A DNA stretch of 64,000 nucleotides from Occallatibacter gabretensis (GTDB lineage Bacteria; Acidobacteriota; Terriglobia; Terriglobales; Acidobacteriaceae). This document shows positions 24,631-32,363 of the stretch, piece after piece (positions within the stretch are counted from its first letter, which is position 1; each line of letters begins with the position of its first letter). The stretch spans positions 1,804,114 through 1,868,113 of the forward strand of contig NZ_LAIJ01000009.1 of the NCBI RefSeq assembly GCF_001449115.1, written 5' to 3'. The notes beneath the pieces are model-generated. The model did not search any database. It saw only the letters and a list, made by a program, of their open reading frames with translations, and was not told the DNA's origin. The position numbers were made by a program, and so were the translations under genes.

Positions 24631-25212
24631 TTAGCGCACTCGCGACCCATGAATCAAAATATCCACCAGCCGCTTGGCTCTCTGCGGCCAGTCCGGCGCG
24701 GACGCAACGGATGAAACGCCATACACCGCGCGCAGCAGATCCATCGCGTTGATATCGGCCCGAATCTCCCCGCTTGCAACCGCACCCGCCACCAGCGCTT
24801 CGATCGCTCTGGTAACCAGGCCGCCAGTGGATTGAAAGACCTTCGGCGATGCGCCCAGCAGCGTGTACAGCGCGGGCGCAATAATCTGCTTGGCGGCAAT
24901 GTAGTCCACAAACAGCAGCATCCACGCCCGCAGAGCCTCCACCGGCTCCATGGTCTTGGAAAATTCGCGTTGCACGGCGGCCAGCTTCTCCACTTCCGTC
25001 TGATAGACGGCCTCCAGCAGTGCCTCCCGCGTGGGGAAATGCCGATAGAGCGTGCCCGCGCCCACTTTGGCTCGCCGTGCTATCTCGTCAAGGCTGGCGT
25101 CCGCGCCGTTCTTCGTAAAGCCAGCCTTCGCTGCCGCCAGAATCCGCTCGCGGTTCCGCAGCGCGTCGGCGCGCAGCGTGCGAGCAGCGGGTTTGGATTT
25201 TTTCACAGTCAT
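24631..25212 (-). CDS. TetR/AcrR-family repressor of the adjacent SDR gene
   Basis: About 193 residues. The TetR helix-turn-helix is ILAAAKAGFTKNGADASLDEIARRAKVGAGTLYRHFPTREALLEAV (residues about 20-65; key part GAGTLYRHFPTRE). The C-terminal domain is of the TetR_C type seen in regulators of oxidoreductase genes (LRAWMLLFVDYIAAKQ). The start chosen is the ATG at 25210-25212, giving MTVKKSKPAARTLR. It is divergent from the SDR gene; two matching operators between them (25229-25249 and 25263-25279) make repression of both genes very likely. The inducer is unknown. Confidence 0.92.
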   Translation of the reverse strand: MTVKKSKPAARTLRADALRNRERILAAAKAGFTKNGADASLDEIARRAKVGAGTLYRHFPTREALLEAVYQTEVEKLAAVQREFSKTMEPVEALRAWMLLFVDYIAAKQIIAPALYTLLGASPKVFQSTGGLVTRAIEALVAGAVASGEIRADINAMDLLRAVYGVSSVASAPDWPQRAKRLVDILIHGSRVR

Positions 25213-25224
25213 TTCACAGAAAAT

Positions 25225-25253
25225 TTGCAACCGGAGACACTCTCCGGTTATCT
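25225..25253 (+). promoter_or_regulatory. Promoter of the SDR gene with operator in its spacer
   Basis: TTGCAA (25225-25230) and TTATCT (25248-25253) are 17 bases apart. The 17-base spacer is the core of the first operator, so a bound repressor would block RNA polymerase directly. Confidence 0.6.
25229..25249. promoter_or_regulatory. TetR operator O1
   Basis: Perfect inverted repeat AACCGGAGA-CAC-TCTCCGGTT (9-3-9). Its core is identical to that of O2, and the centres are 32 bases apart, about three helix turns. Confidence 0.85.
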
Positions 25254-25262
25254 ACCTCTTAT

Positions 25263-25279
25263 ACGGAGACACTCTCCGT
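25263..25279. promoter_or_regulatory. TetR operator O2
   Basis: Inverted repeat ACGGAGA-CAC-TCTCCGT (7-3-7). On the minus strand it fills the spacer between GAATAA (25281-25286) and TATAAG (25258-25263), a plausible promoter of the TetR gene. Confidence 0.85.
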
Positions 25280-25328
25280 TTTATTCGCAGTTCAAGCGCA
25301 CGTCAACCCCTGCGCAGGAGATAAGTAA

Positions 25329-26315
25329 ATGGCAGACAAGTTTGGAGCAACCTCAACCACCGACGAAGTTCTCTCCGGAGTGGACCTCAAAGGCAAGCGG
25401 ATTCTGGTCACCGGCGTCTCCGCAGGCATCGGCGTCGAAACCGCCCGCTCGCTCGCCGCACATGGAGCCCATGTCGTAGGCGCAGCCCGCGATCTCAAGA
25501 AAGCCGAAGCCGCAACCGAAGAAGTTCGCAAAGCCGCGTCAGCTAATGGCGGCAGCTTCGAGCTCATCCAGCTCGATCTCGCCGACCTCGCCAGCATCCG
25601 CGCCGCAGCCGATGCGCTCATAGCCAAAGGCGAGCTCTTCGATATCGTCATCGCCAACGCCGGAGTCATGGCCGCGCCCTTCGGCCACACCAAGGATGGC
25701 TTTGAGACTCAGTTCGGCACCAACCACCTGGGCCACTTCGTCTTCGTCAACCGCATTGCAAAGCTCATCCGCGATGGCGGACGTTTCGTAAGCCTCGCCT
25801 CCTCCGGCCACCGCTTCTCAAACGTTGACCTCAACGACCCGAACTTCGAGCACACGCAGTATGAGCCCTTCATCTCCTATGGCCGCTCGAAGACCGCAAA
25901 CATTCTCTTCGCCATAGCCTTTGACGCACGCCATCGCGCCCGCGGAGTTCGCGCCACAGCCGTGCATCCCGGCGGCATCCAGACCGAGCTCGGCCGCCAT
26001 CTCGAGAGCACAAGCCCCGGCTGGCTTGAAAAGATGATTACGCAGATCAATGAGGGACTCGCGGCGGAAGGCAAAGGACCGTTCCAGTTCAAGACCATTC
26101 CGCAGGGCGCGGCAACCTCGGTCTGGGCCGCCGTCGTCGCTCCCGCGGAGGAGATCGGCGGAAAGTATTGTGAAAACTGCGGTGTCGGCCCGCTGGTGTC
26201 GGATGATGCAGTCATCACTGCTGTCAGCGAAGGCGTGCGCAGCTACGCTCTCGACCCCGCCAACGCCGAAGCTCTCTGGAAAAAGAGCGAGCAGATGGTC
26301 GGCGAAACCTTCTAA
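25329..26315 (+). CDS. Short-chain dehydrogenase/reductase (retinol dehydrogenase/WWOX-like)
   Basis: A 328-residue NAD(P)-dependent oxidoreductase. The Rossmann motif is TGVSAGIG, followed by the adenine-binding DLADLAS, the structural NAG (IANAGVM), a conserved Ser block (VSLASSGHRF) and the catalytic YGRSK. The length and the PGGIQTELGRH and later GAATSVWAA segments are typical of the longer classical SDRs related to retinol dehydrogenases and light-dependent protochlorophyllide reductase-like enzymes. The substrate is unknown; control by an adjacent TetR suggests detoxification of a small carbonyl compound. ATG at 25329 has AGGAG upstream. Confidence 0.92.
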   Translation: MADKFGATSTTDEVLSGVDLKGKRILVTGVSAGIGVETARSLAAHGAHVVGAARDLKKAEAATEEVRKAASANGGSFELIQLDLADLASIRAAADALIAKGELFDIVIANAGVMAAPFGHTKDGFETQFGTNHLGHFVFVNRIAKLIRDGGRFVSLASSGHRFSNVDLNDPNFEHTQYEPFISYGRSKTANILFAIAFDARHRARGVRATAVHPGGIQTELGRHLESTSPGWLEKMITQINEGLAAEGKGPFQFKTIPQGAATSVWAAVVAPAEEIGGKYCENCGVGPLVSDDAVITAVSEGVRSYALDPANAEALWKKSEQMVGETF

Positions 26316-26340
26316 ACGAGCAGTAAGCTCTCACCGTTCC

Positions 26341-26398
26341 CCCACAAATTTGGGTGTTCCCACCCATGCGCAGCTTTATCACGCATGGGTGGGATAAC
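26341..26398. repeat. Dispersed intergenic hairpin repeat, copy B
   Basis: ACAAATTTGGGTG leads into a perfect 12-bp hairpin, CCCACCCATGCG (26359-26370) with CGCATGGGTGGG (26382-26393). It is the same element as at 21113-21180 and lies 26 bases after the SDR stop codon. Confidence 0.75.
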
Positions 26399-26454
26399 TA
26401 CCAGCTCAATTAAGCAGCAGCATCTTAGCGTTCTTCTTCCTCTGAGTCCAAGCT

Positions 26455-26508
26455 GCGCATAAATAATAATACGCGCATAAATATAATTCGGTGCATAATT
26501 GCATTATG
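26455..26508. promoter_or_regulatory. 18-bp-spaced operator repeats of the vapBC module
   Basis: GCGCATAAATA begins at 26455 and again at 26473, and a third, weaker copy GTGCATAATT begins at 26491, exactly 18 bases apart each time. The last copy runs into the inverted repeat CATAAT-TGC-ATTATG (26494-26508), which overlaps the antitoxin start codon. The tract is strongly AT-rich. Confidence 0.65.
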
Positions 26509-26775
26509 GCCACCTCAATCCGCACCAACGTCAATCTCGAACCGCACGCCTACGACTTTGCTTACGCCTATGCCCGGGCCAACGGCATCCCACTCGGCAA
26601 GGCCATCAGCGAACTCCTCCGCAAAGCCGAGAACACACAGCAGACCCTAGTGCCCTCACCCAGGCTGGTGCGTAACGAATACGGCTATCTGGAACTTCCC
26701 GCCACCGGCCATCCCATCACCCCGGAGATGGTGAAGGAGCTTTCGGAGGACGATCCGGAGGACGATTTTGCCTAA
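26506..26775 (+). CDS. vapB: VapB-type ribbon-helix-helix antitoxin
   Basis: An 89-residue protein. The N-terminal segment SIRTNVNLEPHAYDFAYAYARANGIPLGKAISELLRKAE has the strand-helix-helix pattern of CopG/RHH DNA-binding antitoxins (strand TNVNL, helix starting PHAYDFA). The C-terminal half is acidic (SEDDPEDDFA) and should wrap the toxin active site. The ATG at 26506 is preferred to the in-frame GTG at 26491, which lies in the operator repeats. It overlaps the toxin gene by eight bases. It should repress the module by binding the 18-bp repeats just upstream. Confidence 0.8.
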   Translation: MATSIRTNVNLEPHAYDFAYAYARANGIPLGKAISELLRKAENTQQTLVPSPRLVRNEYGYLELPATGHPITPEMVKELSEDDPEDDFA

Positions 26776-27202
26776 AGACACATTTCTTCTCGATGTAAAT
26801 GTTCTGCTGGCTCTATTGTCCATGAATCACTCGTATCACCAGATTGCGAAAGATTGGTTCTACCGGACTCCGCGGCTCAAATGGGCAATCTGTGCCTTTA
26901 CGGAAGCAGGTTATCTCCGCATCGCCTCCCGTCCGGGGCAACACACCGTCGCTCAGGCCACGGAGTCTCTTGCCAGTTTCAAAAAGCACCCGGGCTACCA
27001 CTACATCCCCATCCGCTCCGACTGGGACACTCTCTGCAGCCGCTTCTTCAAGCGTCTCTACGGCACTAAACAAGTGACCGATGCCTACCTTCTAGGCTTG
27101 GCCATCGAAGAAAACCTGATTCTGGTCACGCTGGATCGGGGCATCATGCATCTGGCCGGCGACGAATTCGAAAAGCACGTGCTGCTACTGCAAGCCAAAT
27201 AA
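26768..27202 (+). CDS. vapC: VapC-type PIN-domain ribonuclease toxin
   Basis: A 144-residue PIN protein. The acidic metal-binding residues are all present: Asp9 (FLLDVN), Glu46 (AFTEAGYLR), Asp105 (QVTDAYLLGLA) and Asp123 (TLDRG). TEAGYLRI plus the HP-x-Y-x-Y-I segment matches the TA-system VapC subfamily common in mycobacteria. It should cut a tRNA or rRNA loop when free of VapB. The start is TTG at 26768, inside the antitoxin's last codons, implying coupled translation. No key residue is missing, so the toxin should be active. Confidence 0.9.
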   Translation: MPKDTFLLDVNVLLALLSMNHSYHQIAKDWFYRTPRLKWAICAFTEAGYLRIASRPGQHTVAQATESLASFKKHPGYHYIPIRSDWDTLCSRFFKRLYGTKQVTDAYLLGLAIEENLILVTLDRGIMHLAGDEFEKHVLLLQAK

Positions 27203-27232
27203 GCGGGTTGGTAATTTCCCAATCACAAATTT

Positions 27233-27272
27233 GGACGGTGGGTGGCCCGGCTATGAATTTGGGCGCCCCACT
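27233..27272. repeat. Partial copy of the dispersed hairpin repeat
   Basis: Contains CACAAATTTGG and GGGTGGCCCGGCTATGAATT followed by GGGCGCCCCA, the characteristic words of copies at 20901 and 21113, without the long hairpin. It lies between vapC and the convergent gene. Confidence 0.5.
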
Positions 27273-27292
27273 CACTCTTTTCCGCGTAGCCT

Positions 27293-28126
27293 TCATTTAT
27301 CCCCAATCGCAGGGTGAAGAACTCTCGAACTATATCTCTTAAGTACGTCAAGGTGCGTCTGCAGTAATTTCGGATCCCATGATCTCTGATCTTGCGCTCG
27401 AAACGCTTCGTCGCGAATAGCAAGAATGGCGTCCTCTAATTCCTGCGAATCCTTAACCACACCATTCAGTTGGATCTGCGAAACAATCTCTAACCACGTA
27501 ACATCTTTGAATTCCGGTGCTGTAGGGCCACGGTCTTGCTGGCCATACCAGAGATACCCGATATGATCGATCAGCGAAACCTGATCAGAATGACTCCTCA
27601 CCGCGTCAGCAAGAAGCTTCTGAGTCCTCTGCGCGTCGTCTACCCGGTAATCGAATTCAAGAACAAGCTTGATAAGTTGCGCATTCGCCGTTGCTGAATG
27701 GGTCGCATGAGCATTTTGAAGCGGAACTTCACTCGGTTCAAGTTTGATGTCAAGAAACCGGAAGCTGCCTTCCGAAGGGTTCACATCTTCAGAGTGCGGC
27801 AGATGACCATTCGCTTGAACAGACAACGTAAGTGGAGTTGCAGTGATGTGATCGGCATGAAAATCGCCCCCTGACCGGCTGATGACTTGAATTGTTCCTG
27901 TACCTGCCTGGTCGATTGTGACCTGAGCGCTAATGACCGGGCCATTTCCATCCGTAATTCTCCCGTCGATCGACACCTGTTTTTCAGCTTCAGGTTTCGC
28001 GTGGGGCCGATTGATAAAAGCTACGGTGATTCCTCCCAACACGGTCACAATCGCGACATACAAGGCCCACTTATTTCCGCCTTTTGCCCCACCGTCAGTG
28101 GCAGGTGGCTCAGCTGTCTCGCCCAT
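27293..28126 (-). CDS. Membrane-anchored protein with carboxypeptidase-regulatory-like domain, unknown
   Basis: A 277-residue protein. A short Gly/Pro-rich cytoplasmic tail precedes a single membrane helix (WALYVAIVTVLGGITVAFI). A beta-sandwich of the CarboxypepD_reg type follows at about residues 50-130 (VSIDGRITDGNGPVISAQVTIDQAGTG, then LTLSVQANGHLP). The last 140 residues are helical and unrecognised (LIKLVLEFDYRVDDAQRTQKLLADAV, then SLIDHIGYLWYG). It is the second gene after the DUF900 hydrolase, 16 bases away with GAGGAGGG before its ATG, so the two are co-translated and probably act together at the membrane. Confidence 0.68.
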   Translation of the reverse strand: MGETAEPPATDGGAKGGNKWALYVAIVTVLGGITVAFINRPHAKPEAEKQVSIDGRITDGNGPVISAQVTIDQAGTGTIQVISRSGGDFHADHITATPLTLSVQANGHLPHSEDVNPSEGSFRFLDIKLEPSEVPLQNAHATHSATANAQLIKLVLEFDYRVDDAQRTQKLLADAVRSHSDQVSLIDHIGYLWYGQQDRGPTAPEFKDVTWLEIVSQIQLNGVVKDSQELEDAILAIRDEAFRAQDQRSWDPKLLQTHLDVLKRYSSRVLHPAIGDK

Positions 28127-28142
28127 TGTCGACCCTCCTCAA

Positions 28143-29603
28143 TCACGCTCCCCGAAACGCATAATACACACCCGCAGCCGTCTGCCGTATCTCCATGCCA
28201 ACCCTCCGCGCCGCAGGCTCGGCATTCGCCAGCAGCGCATGGATATCCGAGAGCAGTGCCCACGTATCGGCAAAGTATCCGTGCCCTAGAAAATCCGTAT
28301 CCACAGATGAAGCGTCAATCGTATCCATTCCCGCGATCACCAGAACGGGTTCGCCGGCCCGCGGATTTCCATGGATTTTCTTCGAAGCCATCAATGCCTT
28401 GTCCTTTGACGATTGGTACAGCGTCACATTCTTTGAGAGCCTCCCCAGCATTGCCGCCAGCTCTTTGAAGGTATCCGCATCCATATCCGGCGCGGCCAGA
28501 ACAATCTGGCTCAGCGCAACCGGATTATCCGCCTGCAGGCTCAACTCCTTCAGCGCCCCGCACACGACCCGGTTGCCCATGCTGTGCGCAATCACATGAA
28601 TCTTTGTCGCCGCCACATGCTGCGCCATCAGGCACAGGAACCGCTTGAAGTGGTCCTGCGACCATTGCGCATTGGTCTCGTCAAAGGTGTAATCCTCCAC
28701 GCGTCCATTCGAAGGCCAGCTATAGAAGATCGGCGCGCCCACAAAGTTCAGGTCAAAGGCAATCTGCCCCGTCCTTCGCGCAGCATCTTCAAACTTCACG
28801 TTGTACCCATGCACAAACACAAACGCTTCCTGCGTCGCTGACGCTGCCACCGCATCCGAGACAGTCTTGAGAAATGCCTCTTCCTCCAGCGATTCAATCG
28901 AAGCCAGCACAATATGCTTCTGCGGATCGGGAGAGAATTCCAGCCGCATGATCGACGGGCTCTCCAGCTTTCCCTGCTTATGCGTCTTGGGAATGGAAAT
29001 CTCGCACTCTCCGTAATGCAGCTCCCCAGCCTGCGATCGCCCTGGCCCATACTCCGGCGGCAGACCGGGCAGAGTCAGTTGTTCCCGGTCCGTCGAATAG
29101 AAGACCCTCACATACGAGAGATTTGCATCTGCATCCCACCCACCCCTCACCCGGTTCAGCTTGTGATCCGAAGAATCTCTTCTCCCTGCCGAAGCCGCCG
29201 GAGCCATCGGAGGGATAGGCAGCGATGTCGATCCTCGCCATGCGCCACCGGGCTGCACGGTAGGTGCTATGTATGGCAGCAGATCCCGTGTCTCAGCCTC
29301 CATCGGCAAGCTCACGGTAATAGGAGGTTTTATGCTCAAAACAACAACAGGCTGGTCAGCCTTCCCGGAAGTAAAATCGAGCTCCCAGTACAGATACAAG
29401 CCTTTCCAGTCGTCGATCTTCGTGCACTGAACGGTATGTTCTCCCAATCGCTCGACACGATACTCCGTCTCGCTCGGAACGAAATACGCATCTGCCTTCA
29501 GCGCGTTGATGATCTCGGCGATATCTTTGCGAACTGAATCGGGAACCGAAATCATCAACCATGCGAAATTACCTGCCGGACGAACGGTATACGGTGGCGG
29601 CAT
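28143..29603 (-). CDS. DUF900-type alpha/beta hydrolase
   Basis: About 486 residues. The C-terminal half is an alpha/beta hydrolase of the DUF900 group: AFVFVHGYNVKFEDAARRTGQIAFDL (oxyanion HGY), SWPSNG, the nucleophile elbow HVIAHSMGNRVV and APDMDADTFKELA. A late His (about GHGYFADTWALLSD) completes a Ser-Asp-His set. The N-terminal about 200 residues are unrecognised and contain repeated beta strands plus a segment that resembles a caspase-like or effector prodomain only loosely, so no call is made. The ATG at 29601-29603 has GAGAGG five bases upstream. Substrate is unknown. It leads a two-gene operon with the membrane protein downstream. Confidence 0.8.
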   Translation of the reverse strand: MPPPYTVRPAGNFAWLMISVPDSVRKDIAEIINALKADAYFVPSETEYRVERLGEHTVQCTKIDDWKGLYLYWELDFTSGKADQPVVVLSIKPPITVSLPMEAETRDLLPYIAPTVQPGGAWRGSTSLPIPPMAPAASAGRRDSSDHKLNRVRGGWDADANLSYVRVFYSTDREQLTLPGLPPEYGPGRSQAGELHYGECEISIPKTHKQGKLESPSIMRLEFSPDPQKHIVLASIESLEEEAFLKTVSDAVAASATQEAFVFVHGYNVKFEDAARRTGQIAFDLNFVGAPIFYSWPSNGRVEDYTFDETNAQWSQDHFKRFLCLMAQHVAATKIHVIAHSMGNRVVCGALKELSLQADNPVALSQIVLAAPDMDADTFKELAAMLGRLSKNVTLYQSSKDKALMASKKIHGNPRAGEPVLVIAGMDTIDASSVDTDFLGHGYFADTWALLSDIHALLANAEPAARRVGMEIRQTAAGVYYAFRGA

Positions 29604-29652
29604 AGTCACCTCTCGGGAGCATTTTGATAGGAACCCATCCTAGCATTCGCAT

Positions 29653-30930
29653 CTAAACCACCCCTCCATGCGTAGCAATCAGCTCCAGAGCCGCCCGATT
29701 CACCAGCTTCTGAAAGTGAAATTGCTCGCCCCAACCCCGCGGAGTAACATTCCGATACACCCGCATGCCCGGAATCTCGTATCCCGGATGCAGCTCTTTC
29801 CGAAGCGAAGCCCGCACATTCGGGTCAGCCCCATACTCCAGCAGCAATTGAGTAAAAGGCGCAGTCGGCGCTTCACCATGATGGTTCATCCAGAAGTTCG
29901 TCTGCGAAACCACGGTCGAAAACAGCGCCGTATGCCCCCCAAACCCATCTGCATCCACCGCCGCTCGCGCATCCGGATTCATGCCGCGCTCCAGCAGCCA
30001 GCGCGCAATCTCCAACTCACCGTAGTCAGCACACATATGCAGCAGCGTCGTCCCGCCAAGCGGAGTTCCATACGTCTCATGCAACTCATCGTGGCATCCC
30101 ATCTCCGGCGGATAGATCTCGTCAAACCGAAAAGTCCGCGTTAGCAGTTCCGGCTCGCGTCTCAAATGCTCTTCCAGCAGATCGATCCGCCCCCGATGCA
30201 ACGCCATCGTCAGCGTATCCGGAAACACAAATCCATACTCCGCATATAGCTCCAGGATGCGATGCTTGTCCTCCGGCCTGCGGCTATCGGTCCCGAGCAC
30301 CACATCCACCGGCGCAATCCGCCCGCCGTTTTCGTCATACACCCGCGCACCAAGCTCCAGCAGCAGAGATGTCCCGGTAACGCTGAGCGTATACGCTGCC
30401 CCATCCAGCGCTCCATTCGACGGAATCGGCCCGCCCATCATCGCATGCAGCTTCCGCGCAGTCTCAATCCGTCCCTGCAGGCACGCACGCCCGAACGCGA
30501 ATTCCAGATCGGCAGCCCCCAACCCACGCAGCATCTCGATGACACCATCCTGCCCAAGATTCGCCGCGTAAGACAGCGGAGGTCCCCAGTTGCCCTTCAC
30601 GCCGCGCGCATCCTCCTCCACCAGTTCCGGAGAACGCAGCACCAAAGCGCGAACCGCCTCCACATCTCCGCGCCAGATCGCATCCGTCATCTGGCAAGCA
30701 GTCACAAGCCGCGGCCAGCTTGGCAGCCCATAACTCCGCGCCAGCGCCAGCTGCGCATCCGCAAGCTTCGCGGGCAATTTCGTCGCAGCCAGCTCAACCG
30801 CCTTCGGGTGATTCTCAACGAAATCCGCAACAGCCTCAGCCTCTCCGCGATGCAGCGCACGCAGAAAATCCTTGGCCTGGTGTTTCAGTTGAATGAGATT
30901 AGGACGAACAGGGAAGTGGCGTTTCGCCAT
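29653..30930 (-). CDS. Ankyrin-repeat protein
   Basis: A 425-residue cytoplasmic protein. Several ankyrin-type helical pairs can be seen: GPPLSYAANLGQDGVIEMLRGLGA, GGTTLLHMCADYGELEIARWLLERGMNPDAR, and GHTALFSTVVSQ followed by FTQLLLEYGADPNVR. The N-terminus (LIQLKHQAKDFLRALHRGEAEAV) is a helical cap also seen in related soil-bacterial ankyrin proteins. Such proteins bind other proteins; no enzyme motif is present. The start ATG has GGAGG six bases upstream. It appears to be a single gene. Confidence 0.85.
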   Translation of the reverse strand: MAKRHFPVRPNLIQLKHQAKDFLRALHRGEAEAVADFVENHPKAVELAATKLPAKLADAQLALARSYGLPSWPRLVTACQMTDAIWRGDVEAVRALVLRSPELVEEDARGVKGNWGPPLSYAANLGQDGVIEMLRGLGAADLEFAFGRACLQGRIETARKLHAMMGGPIPSNGALDGAAYTLSVTGTSLLLELGARVYDENGGRIAPVDVVLGTDSRRPEDKHRILELYAEYGFVFPDTLTMALHRGRIDLLEEHLRREPELLTRTFRFDEIYPPEMGCHDELHETYGTPLGGTTLLHMCADYGELEIARWLLERGMNPDARAAVDADGFGGHTALFSTVVSQTNFWMNHHGEAPTAPFTQLLLEYGADPNVRASLRKELHPGYEIPGMRVYRNVTPRGWGEQFHFQKLVNRAALELIATHGGVV

Positions 30931-31084
30931 GACAAACCTCCTTTGGTCTATGCCCGTGGTCCGCTGCCCGGGGCGAAAAGGAGATTCGTAAAGAACCTTG
31001 AATTTTGCATTTCACAGGTGGACTCGGTCCTGTCCGCGGACGGGCGGCGCCCTGTGCGCCACCAACAGAGTACACCAACCGCGT

Positions 31085-32320
31085 TTACGCCACAGCTTGA
31101 TCCCGCCTGCGCAGCACCAGCACAATCCCCAGCGCCGCCACCACGCAGATCAGCGCAAACAGAAACGCGCTCGCATAGCCAAACGCGCCAATAATCGCAC
31201 CCGCCGCCGGCCCCACCAAAAAGAACGACACATCCGAGAAGCCCGTATACACGCCCAGCGCCGATCCGCGATTCTGCTCCGGTACCTTCTGCACCGCCTC
31301 CACGCCAAGCGCCGGAAAGACCAGCGAGAACCCAAACCCGGTAAGCGCCGCCGCCACCGCCGCCACCCACGGAGTATCAGCCTGCCACATCACCAGCGTC
31401 CCCACAGACTCCACGCTCAGGCAGACAATCGCCACCGGAAACCCGCCAAACCGCGGTATCGCATGAATAAAAAGAATGCGCGCGGCAATAAACGCCACGC
31501 CAAACGCCGTCAGGCAAAGTGCCGCGCCATCCCAATGGCGGCTCGCGTAAAACAGCGTCACAAACGTAGCCAGCACGGAGTAGCCAACACCGCCCAGCGC
31601 CAGTGCCATCCCATGCGGAGCCACGCGCCCCAGCACGCTGCGAAAGCTCAGCGCCTCACCATGCACCACTGGAATAGGCCGCTTGCCCGCCGCCAGAATC
31701 AGGCTCACCAGGCACACCACAATCGTCAGCACGCCGATGGAACCAAACCCCCACCGCCCCTCCAGGATCACTCCCAGCGGCGCGCCCAGCGCAATCGCTC
31801 CATAGGTGCTGATGCCGTTAAACCCAATCACGCGCGCCGTATGTTCATGCCCCACCGCGCTGATGCCCCACAGCGTCGAACCCGTCGACCCCAGGCTCTC
31901 GCCTACACCCAGCACAAGTCGGCTGGCAATCAGCGCCGTCATACTGAGCCACGGCGAAACATGCAGCAGGTCTCTACTTAAAAGATCGGCGCCCAGCAGC
32001 AGCGCACCACTCGCCGCGCACATCGCCATACCCCACAGCACCGCTACCTTGGCGCCCGCGCGGTCAGAGATATGCCCCGCCCATGGCCGGCTGATAAACG
32101 TGGCAATGTATTGAATCCCAATCACCAGCCCTGCGAACGCCGCGGAAAACCCCATTCGCAAATGCACATGCGGAGGCAGAATCGCCAGCGGCAGCCCAAT
32201 CGCCAGGTACACCACAAACGTAAACGAGGTGTAGCCAACAATCCGCAGCGTAGTCGCCACCTGCTCCGTGCTGGTGTGCGGAGGCCGGCCTGCTGAAAGA
32301 TTGGAGACGGGGGTGGTCAA
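31085..32320 (-). CDS. MFS efflux transporter (YhhS/YfcJ-like)
   Basis: A 411-residue protein with twelve helices. GYTSFTFVVYLAIGLPLAILP in helix 1, SRPWAGHISDRAGAKVAVLWG in the first loop (MFS signature) and RLVLGVGESLGSTGSTLWG in helix 4 match the YhhS/YfcJ arabinose-efflux-like group. It would export sugars, drugs or other small molecules. The frame starts at TTG (32318-32320) with GAGG almost touching it; a GTG about 20 codons downstream with GGAG nearby is an alternative. It is divergent from mtaB, with only 43 bases between them. Confidence 0.88.
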   Translation of the reverse strand: MTTPVSNLSAGRPPHTSTEQVATTLRIVGYTSFTFVVYLAIGLPLAILPPHVHLRMGFSAAFAGLVIGIQYIATFISRPWAGHISDRAGAKVAVLWGMAMCAASGALLLGADLLSRDLLHVSPWLSMTALIASRLVLGVGESLGSTGSTLWGISAVGHEHTARVIGFNGISTYGAIALGAPLGVILEGRWGFGSIGVLTIVVCLVSLILAAGKRPIPVVHGEALSFRSVLGRVAPHGMALALGGVGYSVLATFVTLFYASRHWDGAALCLTAFGVAFIAARILFIHAIPRFGGFPVAIVCLSVESVGTLVMWQADTPWVAAVAAALTGFGFSLVFPALGVEAVQKVPEQNRGSALGVYTGFSDVSFFLVGPAAGAIIGAFGYASAFLFALICVVAALGIVLVLRRRDQAVA

Positions 32321-32363
32321 GCCTCAGTATAAAACTTCAGTTGACCGTAGACTAGAAGAAGAG

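Noticed and set aside
26455-26508. Possible CRISPR-like array
   Set aside because: Only three short degenerate words at 18-bp spacing, no spacers, directly upstream of vapB; operator repeats are the better reading.
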